A stretch of DNA of 64,000 nucleotides, from positions 222,108-286,107 of the forward strand of contig NZ_FOXO01000001.1 in the NCBI RefSeq assembly GCF_900115735.1, given 5' to 3'. The DNA comes from Butyrivibrio proteoclasticus (GTDB lineage Bacteria > Bacillota > Clostridia > Lachnospirales > Lachnospiraceae). A program made the translations under genes and the position numbers. Shown one piece after another: positions 1-10,073 of the stretch. Under the pieces are notes generated by a model. The model had not been told where the DNA came from, made no database searches, and saw nothing but the letters and a program-made list of their open reading frames with translations. The stretch's first letter is position 1, and every line of letters starts with the position of its first letter.

Positions 1-1
1 A

Positions 2-109
2 ATTATCAATGCATGTGGTGGAGTGGCTTCTTCGGCAAAAGATATGGCAAAAAGTGTTCTTGGTGAAAGCGGTGTTCATGTGCTAAAAAGAATATTGGGT
101 AGAGATTGA
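2..109 (+). CDS. C-terminal end of an unidentified protein (partial, runs off window start)
   Basis: An open frame enters from the left edge and ends at TGA 107-109, giving 35 residues with a glycine/alanine-rich start (NACGGVASSAKDMAKSVLG) and a basic tail. The next gene starts 10 bases later, so the two are probably cotranscribed. I do not recognise the family from so short a tail. Confidence 0.5.
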   Translation: MINACGGVASSAKDMAKSVLGESGVHVLKRILGRD

Positions 110-118
110 AGGATAAAT

Positions 119-952
119 ATGGGAATCAAATCAAAAGTTCAAAATACATTACGCCTACTAAGAACAAAAGAAATAATCTCTGTACCAAGTCCGGTCAAGG
201 AGGAGGAATTACTAAAAGGGAAAACAGCATTGATTTCAGGTGGGAGCGGAGGCATCGGCTATGCTATAGCTGAAGAACTACTCAGGCTAGGATGCTTTGT
301 GGTTATTGCAGGAACAAGCGAAGATAAACTTGCTAGGATTTGTAATGGAAAGGGCTTAAATAATCTGAGATATATTGTTCTAAATATGAAAGAAATTCAG
401 CTGTTTTCAGAAAAGGTTAGGGAAGTTTGTGAGATGTCCCCAAATGATGGAATAGATATTTTGGTTAATTGCGCTGGAATCAACAATTCAAAAACATTTT
501 TAGAAGTTGATGAGTGTACTTTTGACGACATTTTGGATATTAATTTAAAAGGTACTTATTTTCTTTCTCAATCAGTTGCCAAAATTATGATAAGTAAGAA
601 AATAAAGGGACATATATTAAACCTGTCATCAGCTTCAGCGTTAAGGCCAGCTTCTCAACCATATGCTATTTCAAAATGGGCTATAACAGGAATGACAAAA
701 GGATTGGCAGATGAACTTATTAAATATGGCATCATTGTTAATGCACTTGCGCCTGGTCCAACCGCAACTCCTATGCTTGGCAAAGATTCTGATGGTGATA
801 TTAGTCATTCTAGCAGTCCAATTGGAAGGTACGCGTTACCGCAAGAAGTTGCGAGACTTGCTGGTTTTATGGTTAGCGGATATGGTGATTTGATAGTAGG
901 CGATACATATTATATTTCTGGTGGATCTGGGACGATTAGTCTACATAAATAA
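119..952 (+). CDS. Short-chain dehydrogenase/reductase (SDR)
   Basis: A 277-residue classical SDR-type oxidoreductase, presumably NAD(P)-dependent and cytosolic. The Rossmann glycine motif reads SGGSGGIG at about residues 40-47, NCAG follows at 117-120, and the catalytic set is Ser170/171, Tyr182 and Lys186 (PYAISKWA). The length is slightly above the usual 250 because of about 30 extra N-terminal residues. It opens a run of closely packed plus-strand polysaccharide genes, so a role in modifying a sugar or polyol precursor is likely, but the substrate cannot be read from the sequence. The following gene starts 31 bases after the stop. Confidence 0.85.
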   Translation: MGIKSKVQNTLRLLRTKEIISVPSPVKEEELLKGKTALISGGSGGIGYAIAEELLRLGCFVVIAGTSEDKLARICNGKGLNNLRYIVLNMKEIQLFSEKVREVCEMSPNDGIDILVNCAGINNSKTFLEVDECTFDDILDINLKGTYFLSQSVAKIMISKKIKGHILNLSSASALRPASQPYAISKWAITGMTKGLADELIKYGIIVNALAPGPTATPMLGKDSDGDISHSSSPIGRYALPQEVARLAGFMVSGYGDLIVGDTYYISGGSGTISLHK

Positions 953-983
953 TAGTATTACTAAAATACTTTTTGAGGTATAT

Positions 984-3239
984 ATGGATATAAAAGGTAA
1001 AAAGAAGCTTGAATATATTGGCTTATTGGTTGTACTAACTCTGATATGTGCTGGCGGTGCTCTAATTCCAAGGGCAATAGAAAATGATGGCTTTTTTCTC
1101 CTGGCAGATGATTTTAATGCTCAGCAAATTCCTTTTACAGTTGCTCTGCACAAGCAAATACAAAATTATGGAATTAATTCATGGATGTGGAACCTTGATT
1201 TGGGTACATCTACAATACATGGAATGAGTTTCTATGAATTAGGAAGTCCTTTTTTTTGGCTATCGATGCTTTTTCCTGCAAATAGTTTTCCATATGTTGT
1301 GACTTTTATTTGGGTGTTGAAGTATATTACAGCGAGTATAACATCATTTGCTTATATTGTTAGATATCTTAATGATAAAAAGTGGGCAATAATAGGTGCG
1401 CTTCTGTATGCATTTTCTGGTTTTCAGAGTATAAATATTGAATTTTATCATTTTCATGACGTAGTAGCTTTTTTTCCATTGTTATTATTGGGCATAGACT
1501 TACTTATGGAAAATAAATCTAGGTATAGATTTATTTTCCCACTTGCAGTTTTTATTAATTGTGTTTGCAACTATTATTTCTTTGTCATAGAAGTTATTTT
1601 TATGATTTTTTATTTTGTTATAAAGTCTCCAAAATATGGTTTGACTCTTAGTAAAATTGCCTATCCATTAATCGGGGGGGTACTAGGAGTTGGAATGGCT
1701 GCAATGCTATTTCTGCCCAATATTATTTATATAATGAGCAATCCTAGAAATAGTTTGGGCATTTATTTGGAGAATATAGTTTGGAATTCAAGAGATTTTT
1801 TGTTCCTTATTAAGAATTTTATATTTCCAGCTGAAGCTCAAAATAATATTTCTATATTAAATCAATATAATTGGAAATCGATGTCTTTGTACATTCCTAT
1901 GTTTGGATTAATTCCTGTTTTTGTATATTTAAAAAAAGATTTTCACTCATGGTTGGGGAAAATGATTGTTGTACTATTACTTATAAGTTTTTCGCCAATT
2001 GCCTCCTCGGTATTTCTATTATTTAGAGAGGGGAACTTTAGGTGGTGGTTTGGATTAGTACTGTTAATGTCGCTGGCTACTGCTACTGTATTGGATAGTG
2101 ACAATTCTATTGAGCTTAGATTTGTTAGTGTTTTATATGGCTTAAGTGCGCTATTATATACAGTAATAATATGTAATGTTTCTTGGTCTAAAGAATCAGA
2201 TGAGAGTATTATTTTTGATTATAACAAATTGTTTTTTTTATGTATGATAACTATATTTGGTGCAGTAATTATTTTTATAGCATCATACATGAAAAATAAT
2301 TATATTCTATTGTTAATTATGACATCATTGTTTTGCCTGTTTACAACAAGTTTTTCTATAAAGGATTATTGTGTAAAAAATGCTGATGACTATGAGATAA
2401 ATTATATAAATAAGTACAGTATTGCGACAAATATAAAAACGCCAAACGAACAATATAGATTTATAGCATCTGATAATCTCATCACGCTTCCAGGAGAGGC
2501 AAATGGTACGAGTTCATTTTCTTCTACTGTGGAGGCATCAATAGTTGAACTTGATAGATTGTTTGGGTATACGCAATCGTCAAATACAAGAATGATAAAA
2601 TCTACAATAGAAGGATTATCAGAACTATTAGGTGGAAAGTATTATTTATCAAGGGATGAAGGAGAAACAAATCTTGGAGAATACTCATCAGGTGATATGA
2701 CATTATATCTACATGAAGTTGAAGCATGCCCAATAGGATTTGCTGTTAATAGTGTTGTGTTAGAAGAGGATATTCAGAGTTTGCCTATTGAAAATAGAGC
2801 AAAAGTTTTAATGTCGGCGGTGATTGTTAATGACAGTAATTCATTCTTATGCGAAGAATATGACATTGTTGCACAAGAAAATATCAATACAATTGATCTA
2901 AAAACGCTTATTGAAAAGACAAAAGAAAAACAAGTCAGTCAATTTTTTAGAGACAAAAATGGTTTTTCTTGTACAACAAATTTTCTAGATAATAGTTTAG
3001 TTTGTTTTAGTGTTCCATTTGAGCAAGGATGGAAGGCAGAGGTTGATGGGAATGAAACAAATATCATTAATTCTGCAGGAATGATGGTGATAGAGGTTCC
3101 TTCAGGTAATCATTTTGTTGAATTTACATATAGTACACCAGGATTTACATTGGGAATAATCGTTAGTATTATGTGTTTAATTTTGTATTGTATATATTGC
3201 TTTACTTCCTTGTTTTTAAAAGAGAATGATAATAAATGA
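984..3239 (+). CDS. YfhO-family multi-spanning membrane protein
   Basis: About 751 residues with a dozen or more hydrophobic spans and a C-terminal soluble portion followed by one last membrane segment, the layout of YfhO-type proteins. These are GT-C-like membrane proteins thought to decorate cell-wall polymers or lipoteichoic acid with sugars in Bacillus and Listeria. The first external loop holds the acidic stretch LADDFNAQQIPF, matching the conserved Asp/Gln region of the family. The start at 984 is chosen over an upstream in-frame ATG at 921 because GAGG at 975-978 lies 5 bases before it and the longer form overlaps the SDR gene. The substrate is not deducible. Confidence 0.8.
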   Translation: MDIKGKKKLEYIGLLVVLTLICAGGALIPRAIENDGFFLLADDFNAQQIPFTVALHKQIQNYGINSWMWNLDLGTSTIHGMSFYELGSPFFWLSMLFPANSFPYVVTFIWVLKYITASITSFAYIVRYLNDKKWAIIGALLYAFSGFQSINIEFYHFHDVVAFFPLLLLGIDLLMENKSRYRFIFPLAVFINCVCNYYFFVIEVIFMIFYFVIKSPKYGLTLSKIAYPLIGGVLGVGMAAMLFLPNIIYIMSNPRNSLGIYLENIVWNSRDFLFLIKNFIFPAEAQNNISILNQYNWKSMSLYIPMFGLIPVFVYLKKDFHSWLGKMIVVLLLISFSPIASSVFLLFREGNFRWWFGLVLLMSLATATVLDSDNSIELRFVSVLYGLSALLYTVIICNVSWSKESDESIIFDYNKLFFLCMITIFGAVIIFIASYMKNNYILLLIMTSLFCLFTTSFSIKDYCVKNADDYEINYINKYSIATNIKTPNEQYRFIASDNLITLPGEANGTSSFSSTVEASIVELDRLFGYTQSSNTRMIKSTIEGLSELLGGKYYLSRDEGETNLGEYSSGDMTLYLHEVEACPIGFAVNSVVLEEDIQSLPIENRAKVLMSAVIVNDSNSFLCEEYDIVAQENINTIDLKTLIEKTKEKQVSQFFRDKNGFSCTTNFLDNSLVCFSVPFEQGWKAEVDGNETNIINSAGMMVIEVPSGNHFVEFTYSTPGFTLGIIVSIMCLILYCIYCFTSLFLKENDNK

Positions 3240-3259
3240 AATAATCATACATGTAGGAT

Positions 3260-3982
3260 GTGTTTGAGGGAGGCTCTATTTTGACAAAAAACATATACTT
3301 TAATCATGTTATACGACAACTTTTAAAATGTTTTGATGTTATTTTTCTTGCCATATGTATGATTATTGTGTATGTAACACTTTATCAAAATGTTGTTAGA
3401 GTTCCTTTTATCATAATCACGTTACTAGTTATCATATATACTCTTTATACACAAGAAAAATGGACTTTTCGCTGGTTATCTTTTTTACTTTTTTTCCATG
3501 GTTGGTAATGAGTGTATAACAATATACGACAGATATTTTTCAATTCAACTATTTCAAATAATATTAGTGTTGGTATCAGTATATGTTTTAAGAGATGGGA
3601 AGAACAATAAATATATGGACGGCTTTAATGTTAAAGTACTTTGTGGGGATGTTGTTATTGCTATCATATTCTTTGGGCTCCCAATAATTAGAACATTTGA
3701 AAAAGGCAATATAGTATTTGGTTTTTCACTTTTTGTTTTGGCTTTGTATTGGAATGAGTTTGTATCAAGGGCATCTGAAAAATGGGCTAAGCGTAAATTT
3801 TGTGAATCAAATGCATTACAAAACGGAAATCTAAGACGAGATAGATTGATTGTTTGTATGATGTTAGGCATTGCCCTTTTTTTAGTGTTATGCTTTCTGT
3901 AGTGTATTATTCAGGAATTATTACCAGAGACTGTGCTTCAATTTATAAGGCTGCTCAACATATTACTGATAGCATATATTGA
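3260..3982 (+). pseudogene. Frameshifted polytopic membrane protein (possible GT-C-type glycosyltransferase)
   Basis: Three overlapping reading frames together encode one hydrophobic protein. Frame 1 runs from 3260 to the stop at 3506-3508. Reading continues in another frame from about 3498 to 3902, then returns to the first frame (motif ITRDCASIYKAAQHI) until TGA 3980-3982. The first shift falls at or beside a T7 run near 3490, the second near 3890. A TRDxxSYxxAA-like segment is typical of membrane glycosyltransferases and polymerase-like proteins, but the fragment is too degraded to name. It is either a dead gene or one whose reading frame can be restored by small indels. Confidence 0.6.
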
Positions 3983-4072
3983 GTATGCCAAGAAAGAATA
4001 TTTATGATAAATAAGGGTTGTTAAATCATGTACACGAGCTTATAGCAAATACAATACAACTGAGGAAAGTAT

Positions 4073-5092
4073 ATGAAGCTTTGTAATAATAATATTTCGA
4101 AGACTGTGCTGTATTGGAGCACACTGATTGTTTGTCGCTTGTTTTTGCACTTTTCTTTAGAGATACCAGTGCTGTATAACGATAGTAAAAGCTATATAGA
4201 TTACAGCCTTTCTAGATGTTTAAGGGGGCCACTATATCCGGTTTTCATTGATTTTTTTCAATACATATTTGACGAAAAGTACTATTTAGGTGTTATTTTT
4301 TTTCAGATTGTAATAGGTTTTGTGGCTGTAGTTGTTTTGAGGAAGACTATTGAAGAAGCGCTAAATGCTATCTTTATGAAATCAAAAGTAAACAGCGATA
4401 TTAGTTACATTTTAGCATTTATATATGGAACTTCACCAGTAGTGGTTAACTGGGACTTGGTAATTCTTTCTGAATCGCTTGCTCTATCAATTACATGTTT
4501 TTTTATTTTCTTTTCTGTTCGATATATTGTTCAAGAAAATGAAAAAGATGGTTTGCTTGCAGTCATATTCAGTTTGACTGGATTTTTTACAAAGACGGCA
4601 TTGTTTTTATATACTATAGATTTTTTGATGCTACTTGTTCTTATGAAAATGTCAGGAAGGAAGAATTTAGCAAAAGTGTCAGCTTTTACTGCTACGATCT
4701 TGGTTATATATATTGCAGTAATATACTGGGTCAGAGTTCAAACAGGAATATGGGGCTTTTCTACGCTTCAAGTTTATCATCCTGCATATAAAGCTATAGA
4801 TTCGGGTCTTTATATGAATTATTACGATGCTGAAATAGTGAATAGTATATCATCTGTCTTAGAGACTGACACAAGTGTGTTTAAAGCTACAGATAAAGTA
4901 CTTGAGTTGGTAGGGGGATATCGTGAGCTAAAAGAGTTTGCAGATTATTGCATTAATTCTAATCGAATAGCATTTTTGAAATATAATTTTGGATTGATGC
5001 TGGATGCTGGAAGGTCTAGCTTTGCGGTTTTTGCTCATCCCAAAGGGATAAGGGCATATTTTAATATTATCAATGGAGGCTTTACAAAATAA
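4073..5092 (+). CDS. Polytopic membrane protein, N-terminal part (split by in-frame stop)
   Basis: 339 residues with about eight hydrophobic spans and a first loop containing YNDSKSYIDYS, reminiscent of the acidic loop of GT-C/ArnT-like membrane glycosyltransferases. A GAGGAAAG ribosome site precedes the ATG. The frame ends at TAA 5090-5092, but the same frame stays open from there to 5357 and encodes further membrane spans (next entry), so this is probably the first 80 percent of a roughly 429-residue protein. Whether the stop is a real mutation, or a pair of small indels restoring the frame, cannot be decided here. Confidence 0.65.
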   Translation: MKLCNNNISKTVLYWSTLIVCRLFLHFSLEIPVLYNDSKSYIDYSLSRCLRGPLYPVFIDFFQYIFDEKYYLGVIFFQIVIGFVAVVVLRKTIEEALNAIFMKSKVNSDISYILAFIYGTSPVVVNWDLVILSESLALSITCFFIFFSVRYIVQENEKDGLLAVIFSLTGFFTKTALFLYTIDFLMLLVLMKMSGRKNLAKVSAFTATILVIYIAVIYWVRVQTGIWGFSTLQVYHPAYKAIDSGLYMNYYDAEIVNSISSVLETDTSVFKATDKVLELVGGYRELKEFADYCINSNRIAFLKYNFGLMLDAGRSSFAVFAHPKGIRAYFNIINGGFTK

Positions 5093-5119
5093 AATTTATC
5101 ATTTTGTATTTGCTTATTT

Positions 5120-5359
5120 ATGTTAGTGATGTCTATATATAAGTGGATAAAAGATAGAGAAGTACCATTATTGACTATGGGTTTGGCTGGTGGGATGTTA
5201 TCAATAATTGTTGGAAATATTAGCGGTTCATTTGGTGATTGGGGACGACTGTTCATTATAATTATTCCTTTTATGGTTGTATCGTTTTCAATCATATTTA
5301 GAATGATAATAGTGTATTTGCCCGATCAAGTGGCGAATACAGATGGTAAGATGGTGTGA
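5120..5359 (+). CDS. C-terminal part of the preceding membrane protein
   Basis: 79 residues with two or three hydrophobic spans (LAGGMLSIIVGNISGSFGDW, then a second hydrophobic stretch). It is in exactly the same frame as the gene upstream, separated by one TAA and nine codons. It has no convincing ribosome site of its own, so independent translation is doubtful. The stop overlaps the GTG start of the next glycosyltransferase. Confidence 0.5.
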   Translation: MLVMSIYKWIKDREVPLLTMGLAGGMLSIIVGNISGSFGDWGRLFIIIIPFMVVSFSIIFRMIIVYLPDQVANTDGKMV

Positions 5360-6474
5360 AAATGCAAGATGTAAATAAAGTTCTTCATTACGTATCTATT
5401 ATGGACAGAGCTGGTGAAGAGACATTTATAATGAATGTTTTTAGAAGTATAGATAGAAATCAAGTTATGTTTGATTTTCTTGTCACCGAGAATCGTGAAG
5501 GTGATTATGACAAGGAAATAAGATCTCTTGGCGGTAATGTAAGGCATTTTTCAAAGATAATGCGTGGAGGGCCAATCAAGCGCTTCCTTAATTTTTTCAA
5601 ATTAAAGCGTTATCTGTCCCCTTTGAGTAAGGAGTATACTACTTTTCATATACATACTCAGCATGCTATGGATGCTATGCTTGATGCATTATCTGCAGAA
5701 TTAGCTGGTTTTAAGACAGTAGTTGTTCACTCACATTCTACTAGTACGCTATATCATTTGAGGGCTCATTTTTTGTGTCGCCCTATTTTGAATAAAATGC
5801 CGATAGTAAGGTTAGCTTGCTCAGATGCAGCAGGAAAGTGGCTATATGGTGATGATGGCAATTATGAGATAGTCAGCAACGGAATAATTACAGATAACTT
5901 TTTATATGATGATAATTCTAGAAAAACTATTAGAGAAGAAGAACATTGGAATGATAGGATTGTTATAGGACATGTCGGGAATTTTACATATCCCAAGAAT
6001 CATTCTTTTATTCTTGATGTTTTCATTGTTTTTTTAAAAAAACACCCTGATGCTGTTTTGGCGCTGGCAGGCAAGGGGACTTTAATGGAAGAGGCAATTC
6101 AGAAAGCAAAAAATCTCGGAATATCTGATAATGTCCGCTTCCTTGGTAGTCGTGGAGATGCCAATAAATTATTTAGTGCGTTTGATGTACTTCTTTTTCC
6201 GTCTCACTATGAAGGGCTTCCTGTTACACTAGTTGAAGCACAGGCAGCTGACTTGCCTTGTCTAATATCAGATGCTATAACTACAGAAACTGATATTAGT
6301 CCCAAACTAAGAAGAATGAGCTTGAATAATACAGCTGAGGAATGGGCTAAAGCTTTGGATGAGATGATTGGCGATGATAATAGACGGAATGTAAAAGATT
6401 GTATAATATCATCAGGATATGATATTGGAGTTACAGTAAAAAGATTAACGGAAATTTACAGAGGAAATAGATGA
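5356..6474 (+). CDS. Glycosyltransferase, GT4 family (GT-B fold)
   Basis: 372 residues. The N-terminal Rossmann half begins VLHYVSIMDRAGEETFIMN, as in EpsF-like exopolysaccharide GT4 enzymes. The C-terminal donor half has GHVGNFTYPKNHSF and the family signature E-x7-E in HYEGLPVTLVEAQ. Such enzymes transfer a sugar from a nucleotide donor to a lipid-linked glycan on the cytoplasmic face. Translation may start at GTG 5356 or, equally well, at ATG 5362. It overlaps the previous stop by four bases and the next gene by four (ATGA), indicating translational coupling. Confidence 0.88.
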   Translation: MKMQDVNKVLHYVSIMDRAGEETFIMNVFRSIDRNQVMFDFLVTENREGDYDKEIRSLGGNVRHFSKIMRGGPIKRFLNFFKLKRYLSPLSKEYTTFHIHTQHAMDAMLDALSAELAGFKTVVVHSHSTSTLYHLRAHFLCRPILNKMPIVRLACSDAAGKWLYGDDGNYEIVSNGIITDNFLYDDNSRKTIREEEHWNDRIVIGHVGNFTYPKNHSFILDVFIVFLKKHPDAVLALAGKGTLMEEAIQKAKNLGISDNVRFLGSRGDANKLFSAFDVLLFPSHYEGLPVTLVEAQAADLPCLISDAITTETDISPKLRRMSLNNTAEEWAKALDEMIGDDNRRNVKDCIISSGYDIGVTVKRLTEIYRGNR

Positions 6475-7640
6475 ATTTAGTTTTTGTTTTTGATGGTTTG
6501 CAGGTAGGCGGTATAGAGAGGGTTGGTATTGACTATATTAATCTTTTGGTAAATAGAGGACATGACGTTTCAGTAATCAATGTTACGCCTTCGCTTAAAG
6601 ATATGTATCCACAGTTACCAAAAGGATGTAAAGTTTATGAGATGAATCTTCCAAGATATATGGTTCCATATCGATATGCCAGAATAGTTGAAAAAGGGAT
6701 TGGTGGAGCATTATTATATGCTAATATAGCAGTTGGCTTATCCTTTCTTTATCAGTTACGAAAGTTAGTGAACGTGAGGATAAGAAATGTTGTTGCAAAA
6801 GCAGATGTAGCTATTGCTTTTTCTGGACATTTTAATGATCTGATGTTGGTGGCATCTTGTGGTGGGGCTAAGAAAAAGATAGCTTGGCTCCATGGCTCTG
6901 AATTTGAGTATAAGGTGATATCTGATGGATATTTTGCTTTATATAATAAAATCAAAAATTTAGTATGTCTTTCAGAATTATGTGACATTACCTGCAAAAA
7001 ATTTAATGACTCAAACGGAATAAAAAAGGAACTTATCTATAACCCTGTTGCAATTAAGGATAAAGAGCTGGATAAAGCAAAAATACAGGATTTGAAAGAT
7101 AAATACGGCAAGTTTGTATTGATGGCGGGGCGTCTTGCGCATGATAAGGATCAGAAAACTGCTATTTTAGCAGTTAAGTATCTTAATGAAAAGAGAAATG
7201 AGAATATACATCTTTTACTGGCGGGTGATGGTGTTAATAGAGAAATGCTTGAAAAATTTGTAAAAGAGCAACAGGCTGATGATTATATTCATTTCTTGGG
7301 TAATTGTTTTGATATGCAAAATTACTATTCAGCTGCGCATGTATATGTTCATTCAAGCCCTATGGAAGGACTTCCTACAGTTTTGTTAGAGGCTATGGCA
7401 TATGGAGTTCCTATCGCCTCAACGGATAGTATTCCTGGAGTAAGAGAAATCCTTGGAAATAATGAATGCGGATTGATCAGTCCTATATATGATTGGAAAG
7501 AGCTAGGAGACAATGTTGGGAGATTGTATGATGATCAGAATCTGAGAAGTGAATTGCAAGAAAAAGGCAGAAAACGTATTAAAGATTTTGCGCCTGAAGT
7601 TGCAATAGACAAACTAGAAAAGTTCATCAGTGAAATTTAA
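6471..7640 (+). CDS. Glycosyltransferase, GT4 family
   Basis: 389 residues. The start FDGLQVGGIERVGIDYINLL is the glycine-rich N-terminal loop of GT4 enzymes, and the donor-binding half shows AGRLAHDKDQKTAI and E-x7-E in MEGLPTVLLEAMAYG. It is coupled to the preceding GT4 gene by an ATGA overlap, so the two probably act successively on the same repeat unit. Donor and acceptor sugars are unknown. Confidence 0.9.
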   Translation: MNLVFVFDGLQVGGIERVGIDYINLLVNRGHDVSVINVTPSLKDMYPQLPKGCKVYEMNLPRYMVPYRYARIVEKGIGGALLYANIAVGLSFLYQLRKLVNVRIRNVVAKADVAIAFSGHFNDLMLVASCGGAKKKIAWLHGSEFEYKVISDGYFALYNKIKNLVCLSELCDITCKKFNDSNGIKKELIYNPVAIKDKELDKAKIQDLKDKYGKFVLMAGRLAHDKDQKTAILAVKYLNEKRNENIHLLLAGDGVNREMLEKFVKEQQADDYIHFLGNCFDMQNYYSAAHVYVHSSPMEGLPTVLLEAMAYGVPIASTDSIPGVREILGNNECGLISPIYDWKELGDNVGRLYDDQNLRSELQEKGRKRIKDFAPEVAIDKLEKFISEI

Positions 7641-7652
7641 AAGGGAAAAGAA

Positions 7653-8666
7653 ATGCGATTTATTACTTGTTCAAGTTACTATGGGACTGGTTCCAGTGCT
7701 ATAACTGATTTTGTATCGGAATTTGATAACGTTTTTGACTTTACAAATGAGGAATTTAGATTTATCCAGGATCCGGATGGTATATCAGATCTTGAGTTCA
7801 ATTTGGTAGAGTGTTTTAATAGACACAATTCTGGACACGCTTTGAAAAGATACAAAAAGCTTGTGGATTTCTATAGTGGCAATATGTTTGGCTCTAAATA
7901 TACAGGCTTTTTTGGAGATAAATGGAAAGAGGCTTCTTATGAATACATTGATGCATTGACGGATTTTTCATATGCTGGGTGGTGGATGTATGATTTATAT
8001 GACCGCGGAAATTGGTTTTATTTCAAGAAGAGAATAGTAAATAAGCTGCTTCATATGACAATTTGGAAGAATAATCCAGATAGACAGCTTAATACAATGA
8101 AAAATGAGATTACGTATTGTTCTCATCCAACAGAAGAAAAATTTCTAAAAGCAACCCGTAACTATATTGATTCGTTATTTGAATCCGTGAAACCAAATGA
8201 CAAAGATATTGTTATGGTTGATCAGTTACTACCACCTAATAATCTTGAAAGATACTTGCGCTATTTTAATGGCAATATACAGACTGTGGTAGTAGACCGG
8301 GATCCAAGAGACGTTTTTGTTCTTGATAAGTATGTTTGGAAATCAGGTCTTATTCCACATGAGGCTGAAGTATTTTGTGATTGGTATGAGTATACCAGAG
8401 CGCATAGAAAAACCGAGAATATGTATACCACACAAGTACATTTTGTTCAGTTTGAGGATTTGATTTATAGATATGATGAGACAACGTTTGATTTAATTAA
8501 ATGGTTGGGGCTAGAGGTTAAATCACATAAAAAAAGCAAACAATTTTTTAATCCGGAAATATCTATAAAGAATACGCAAGTGTGGAGGAAATTTCCTGAG
8601 AGTAAGGGCGAAATACAAATAATTGAAAAAAAATTAAGTTCATATTTGTATAACTTTCCATCATAG
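7653..8666 (+). CDS. Sulfotransferase-like P-loop protein
   Basis: 337 residues. The N-terminal SSYYGTGSSAITDFV has the glycine/serine-rich loop used by sulfotransferases to hold the 5'-phosphosulfate of PAPS, and VVVDRDPRDVF at about residues 211-221 matches the 3'-phosphate-binding strand-loop. This two-motif arrangement is characteristic of the sulfotransferase fold. It sits between glycosyltransferases and the phosphonate genes, so a plausible role is sulfation of the polysaccharide. No PAPS synthesis genes are in the window, and related folds transfer other groups, so the chemistry is an inference. Confidence 0.7.
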   Translation: MRFITCSSYYGTGSSAITDFVSEFDNVFDFTNEEFRFIQDPDGISDLEFNLVECFNRHNSGHALKRYKKLVDFYSGNMFGSKYTGFFGDKWKEASYEYIDALTDFSYAGWWMYDLYDRGNWFYFKKRIVNKLLHMTIWKNNPDRQLNTMKNEITYCSHPTEEKFLKATRNYIDSLFESVKPNDKDIVMVDQLLPPNNLERYLRYFNGNIQTVVVDRDPRDVFVLDKYVWKSGLIPHEAEVFCDWYEYTRAHRKTENMYTTQVHFVQFEDLIYRYDETTFDLIKWLGLEVKSHKKSKQFFNPEISIKNTQVWRKFPESKGEIQIIEKKLSSYLYNFPS

Positions 8667-8711
8667 AATACAGTGAACCATGTTTTGGGTAAAAAAAGGA
8701 GTATTTTTCTA

Positions 8712-10010
8712 ATGAAAACAGTTTATACATGTTTTAGTACAGATGTGATTCATGAAGGTCATTTAAATATTATTAACGAAGCGCAAAAATATGGCAGAGT
8801 AGTAGTTGGCTGTCTTAGTGATAAAGCTTCAATTCGATACAATAGATTTCCAACAATTCCGGAGAATGAACGTATTGAACTATATAAGACTATTGAGGGA
8901 GTTGATTCAGTTATACTACAAAACGATATGTTATATGATGATGTGATTGAGTATTTGCATCCTGATTATGTGATCCATGGCGATAACTGGAAAGTTGGCG
9001 CTGAAGCAGCAATACGCTCACATGTTGAAAAACTAGTATCCATATATGGCGGAGAAATTATAGATGTACCATACACATATAATGATGATGTAAAGAAAAT
9101 TGATCTTCAATTGAAAGAAAAGCTTTCTATGCCTGAGTACAGAAGAAAGAGATTGAGGCAATTGTTGCAGATGACTCCTATAGTTAAGGCAATGGAAGCT
9201 CATTCTGGACTTACAGGACTAATTGTTGAAAAGACAGTTATAGAGGGTGATAATGGTAAACTTGATCAGTTTGATGCGATGTGGGTAAGTTCTCTTTGCG
9301 ATAGTACCGCAAAGGGCAAGCCTGATATAGAACTTGTAGACATGACTTCACGTTTCAGAACTATTGAGGATATTACTGAGGTTACTACTAAACCGATTAT
9401 ATTTGATGGAGATACAGGAGGACTTACTGAACATTTTGTATATACAGTCAGAACGCTAGAACGTCTTGGTGTATCAGCTGTGATTATTGAGGATAAGACG
9501 GGGCTTAAGAAGAACTCCTTGTTTGGCACCGAGGTAAGTCAGACACAAGATTCTATTGAGAATTTTAGTGCTAAGATTTCTGCCGGAAAGAAGGCACAGC
9601 TTACTGATGACTTCATGATAATTGCACGTATTGAGTCTCTTATTCTTGAACAGGGAATGGATGATGCATTAGAGAGAGCACATGCATTTGTAAAAGCTGG
9701 TGCAGATGGAATAATGATTCATAGCCGAAAGAGTGATCCAGCAGAAATTCTTGAATTCTGTGATAAGTTTAGAGCTGACAATAAAGAAACCCCTATTGTT
9801 GTTGTTCCAAGCTCTTTTAACACCATTACAGAAGAAGAACTTGCAGAACATGGTGTAAATATCGTTATATATGCGAACCAGCTTACTAGATCGGCATTCC
9901 CTGCTATGCAGCAGACTGCTATGGATATATTAAAATATCATAGAGCAAAAGAGGTTGATGATAGATTATTACCCATTAAGCAGATAATTACATTGATAGA
10001 TGAGATTTAA
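8712..10010 (+). CDS. aepX: Phosphoenolpyruvate phosphomutase with N-terminal cytidylyltransferase-like domain
   Basis: 432 residues in two parts. The first roughly 140 residues form a nucleotidyltransferase-like domain with the HxGH-type motif HEGH at 14-17. The rest is a PEP mutase/isocitrate lyase-type barrel with the PEP mutase signature EDKTGLKKNS at about 259-268. The reaction is PEP to phosphonopyruvate, the C-P bond-forming step. The start at 8712 is chosen over a GTG at 8673 because AGGAG (8697-8701) lies 10 bases upstream. It heads a four-gene phosphonate module. Fusions of a cytidylyltransferase-like domain to PEP mutase are known in surface-polysaccharide loci. Confidence 0.93.
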   Translation: MKTVYTCFSTDVIHEGHLNIINEAQKYGRVVVGCLSDKASIRYNRFPTIPENERIELYKTIEGVDSVILQNDMLYDDVIEYLHPDYVIHGDNWKVGAEAAIRSHVEKLVSIYGGEIIDVPYTYNDDVKKIDLQLKEKLSMPEYRRKRLRQLLQMTPIVKAMEAHSGLTGLIVEKTVIEGDNGKLDQFDAMWVSSLCDSTAKGKPDIELVDMTSRFRTIEDITEVTTKPIIFDGDTGGLTEHFVYTVRTLERLGVSAVIIEDKTGLKKNSLFGTEVSQTQDSIENFSAKISAGKKAQLTDDFMIIARIESLILEQGMDDALERAHAFVKAGADGIMIHSRKSDPAEILEFCDKFRADNKETPIVVVPSSFNTITEEELAEHGVNIVIYANQLTRSAFPAMQQTAMDILKYHRAKEVDDRLLPIKQIITLIDEI

Positions 10011-10073
10011 ATCTGATTATTCCATTTACTATTTGTGATTTGACAGTAGTTGAAAGGTAAAAGGAGATATAAA

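Noticed and set aside
921..983. Longer N-terminus of the YfhO protein
   Set aside because: It overlaps the SDR gene and lacks a ribosome site, whereas GAGG precedes ATG 984.
8673..8711. Longer N-terminus of PEP mutase from GTG 8673
   Set aside because: The added 13 residues contain the ribosome site of the ATG at 8712 and disturb the normal start of the cytidylyltransferase-like domain.
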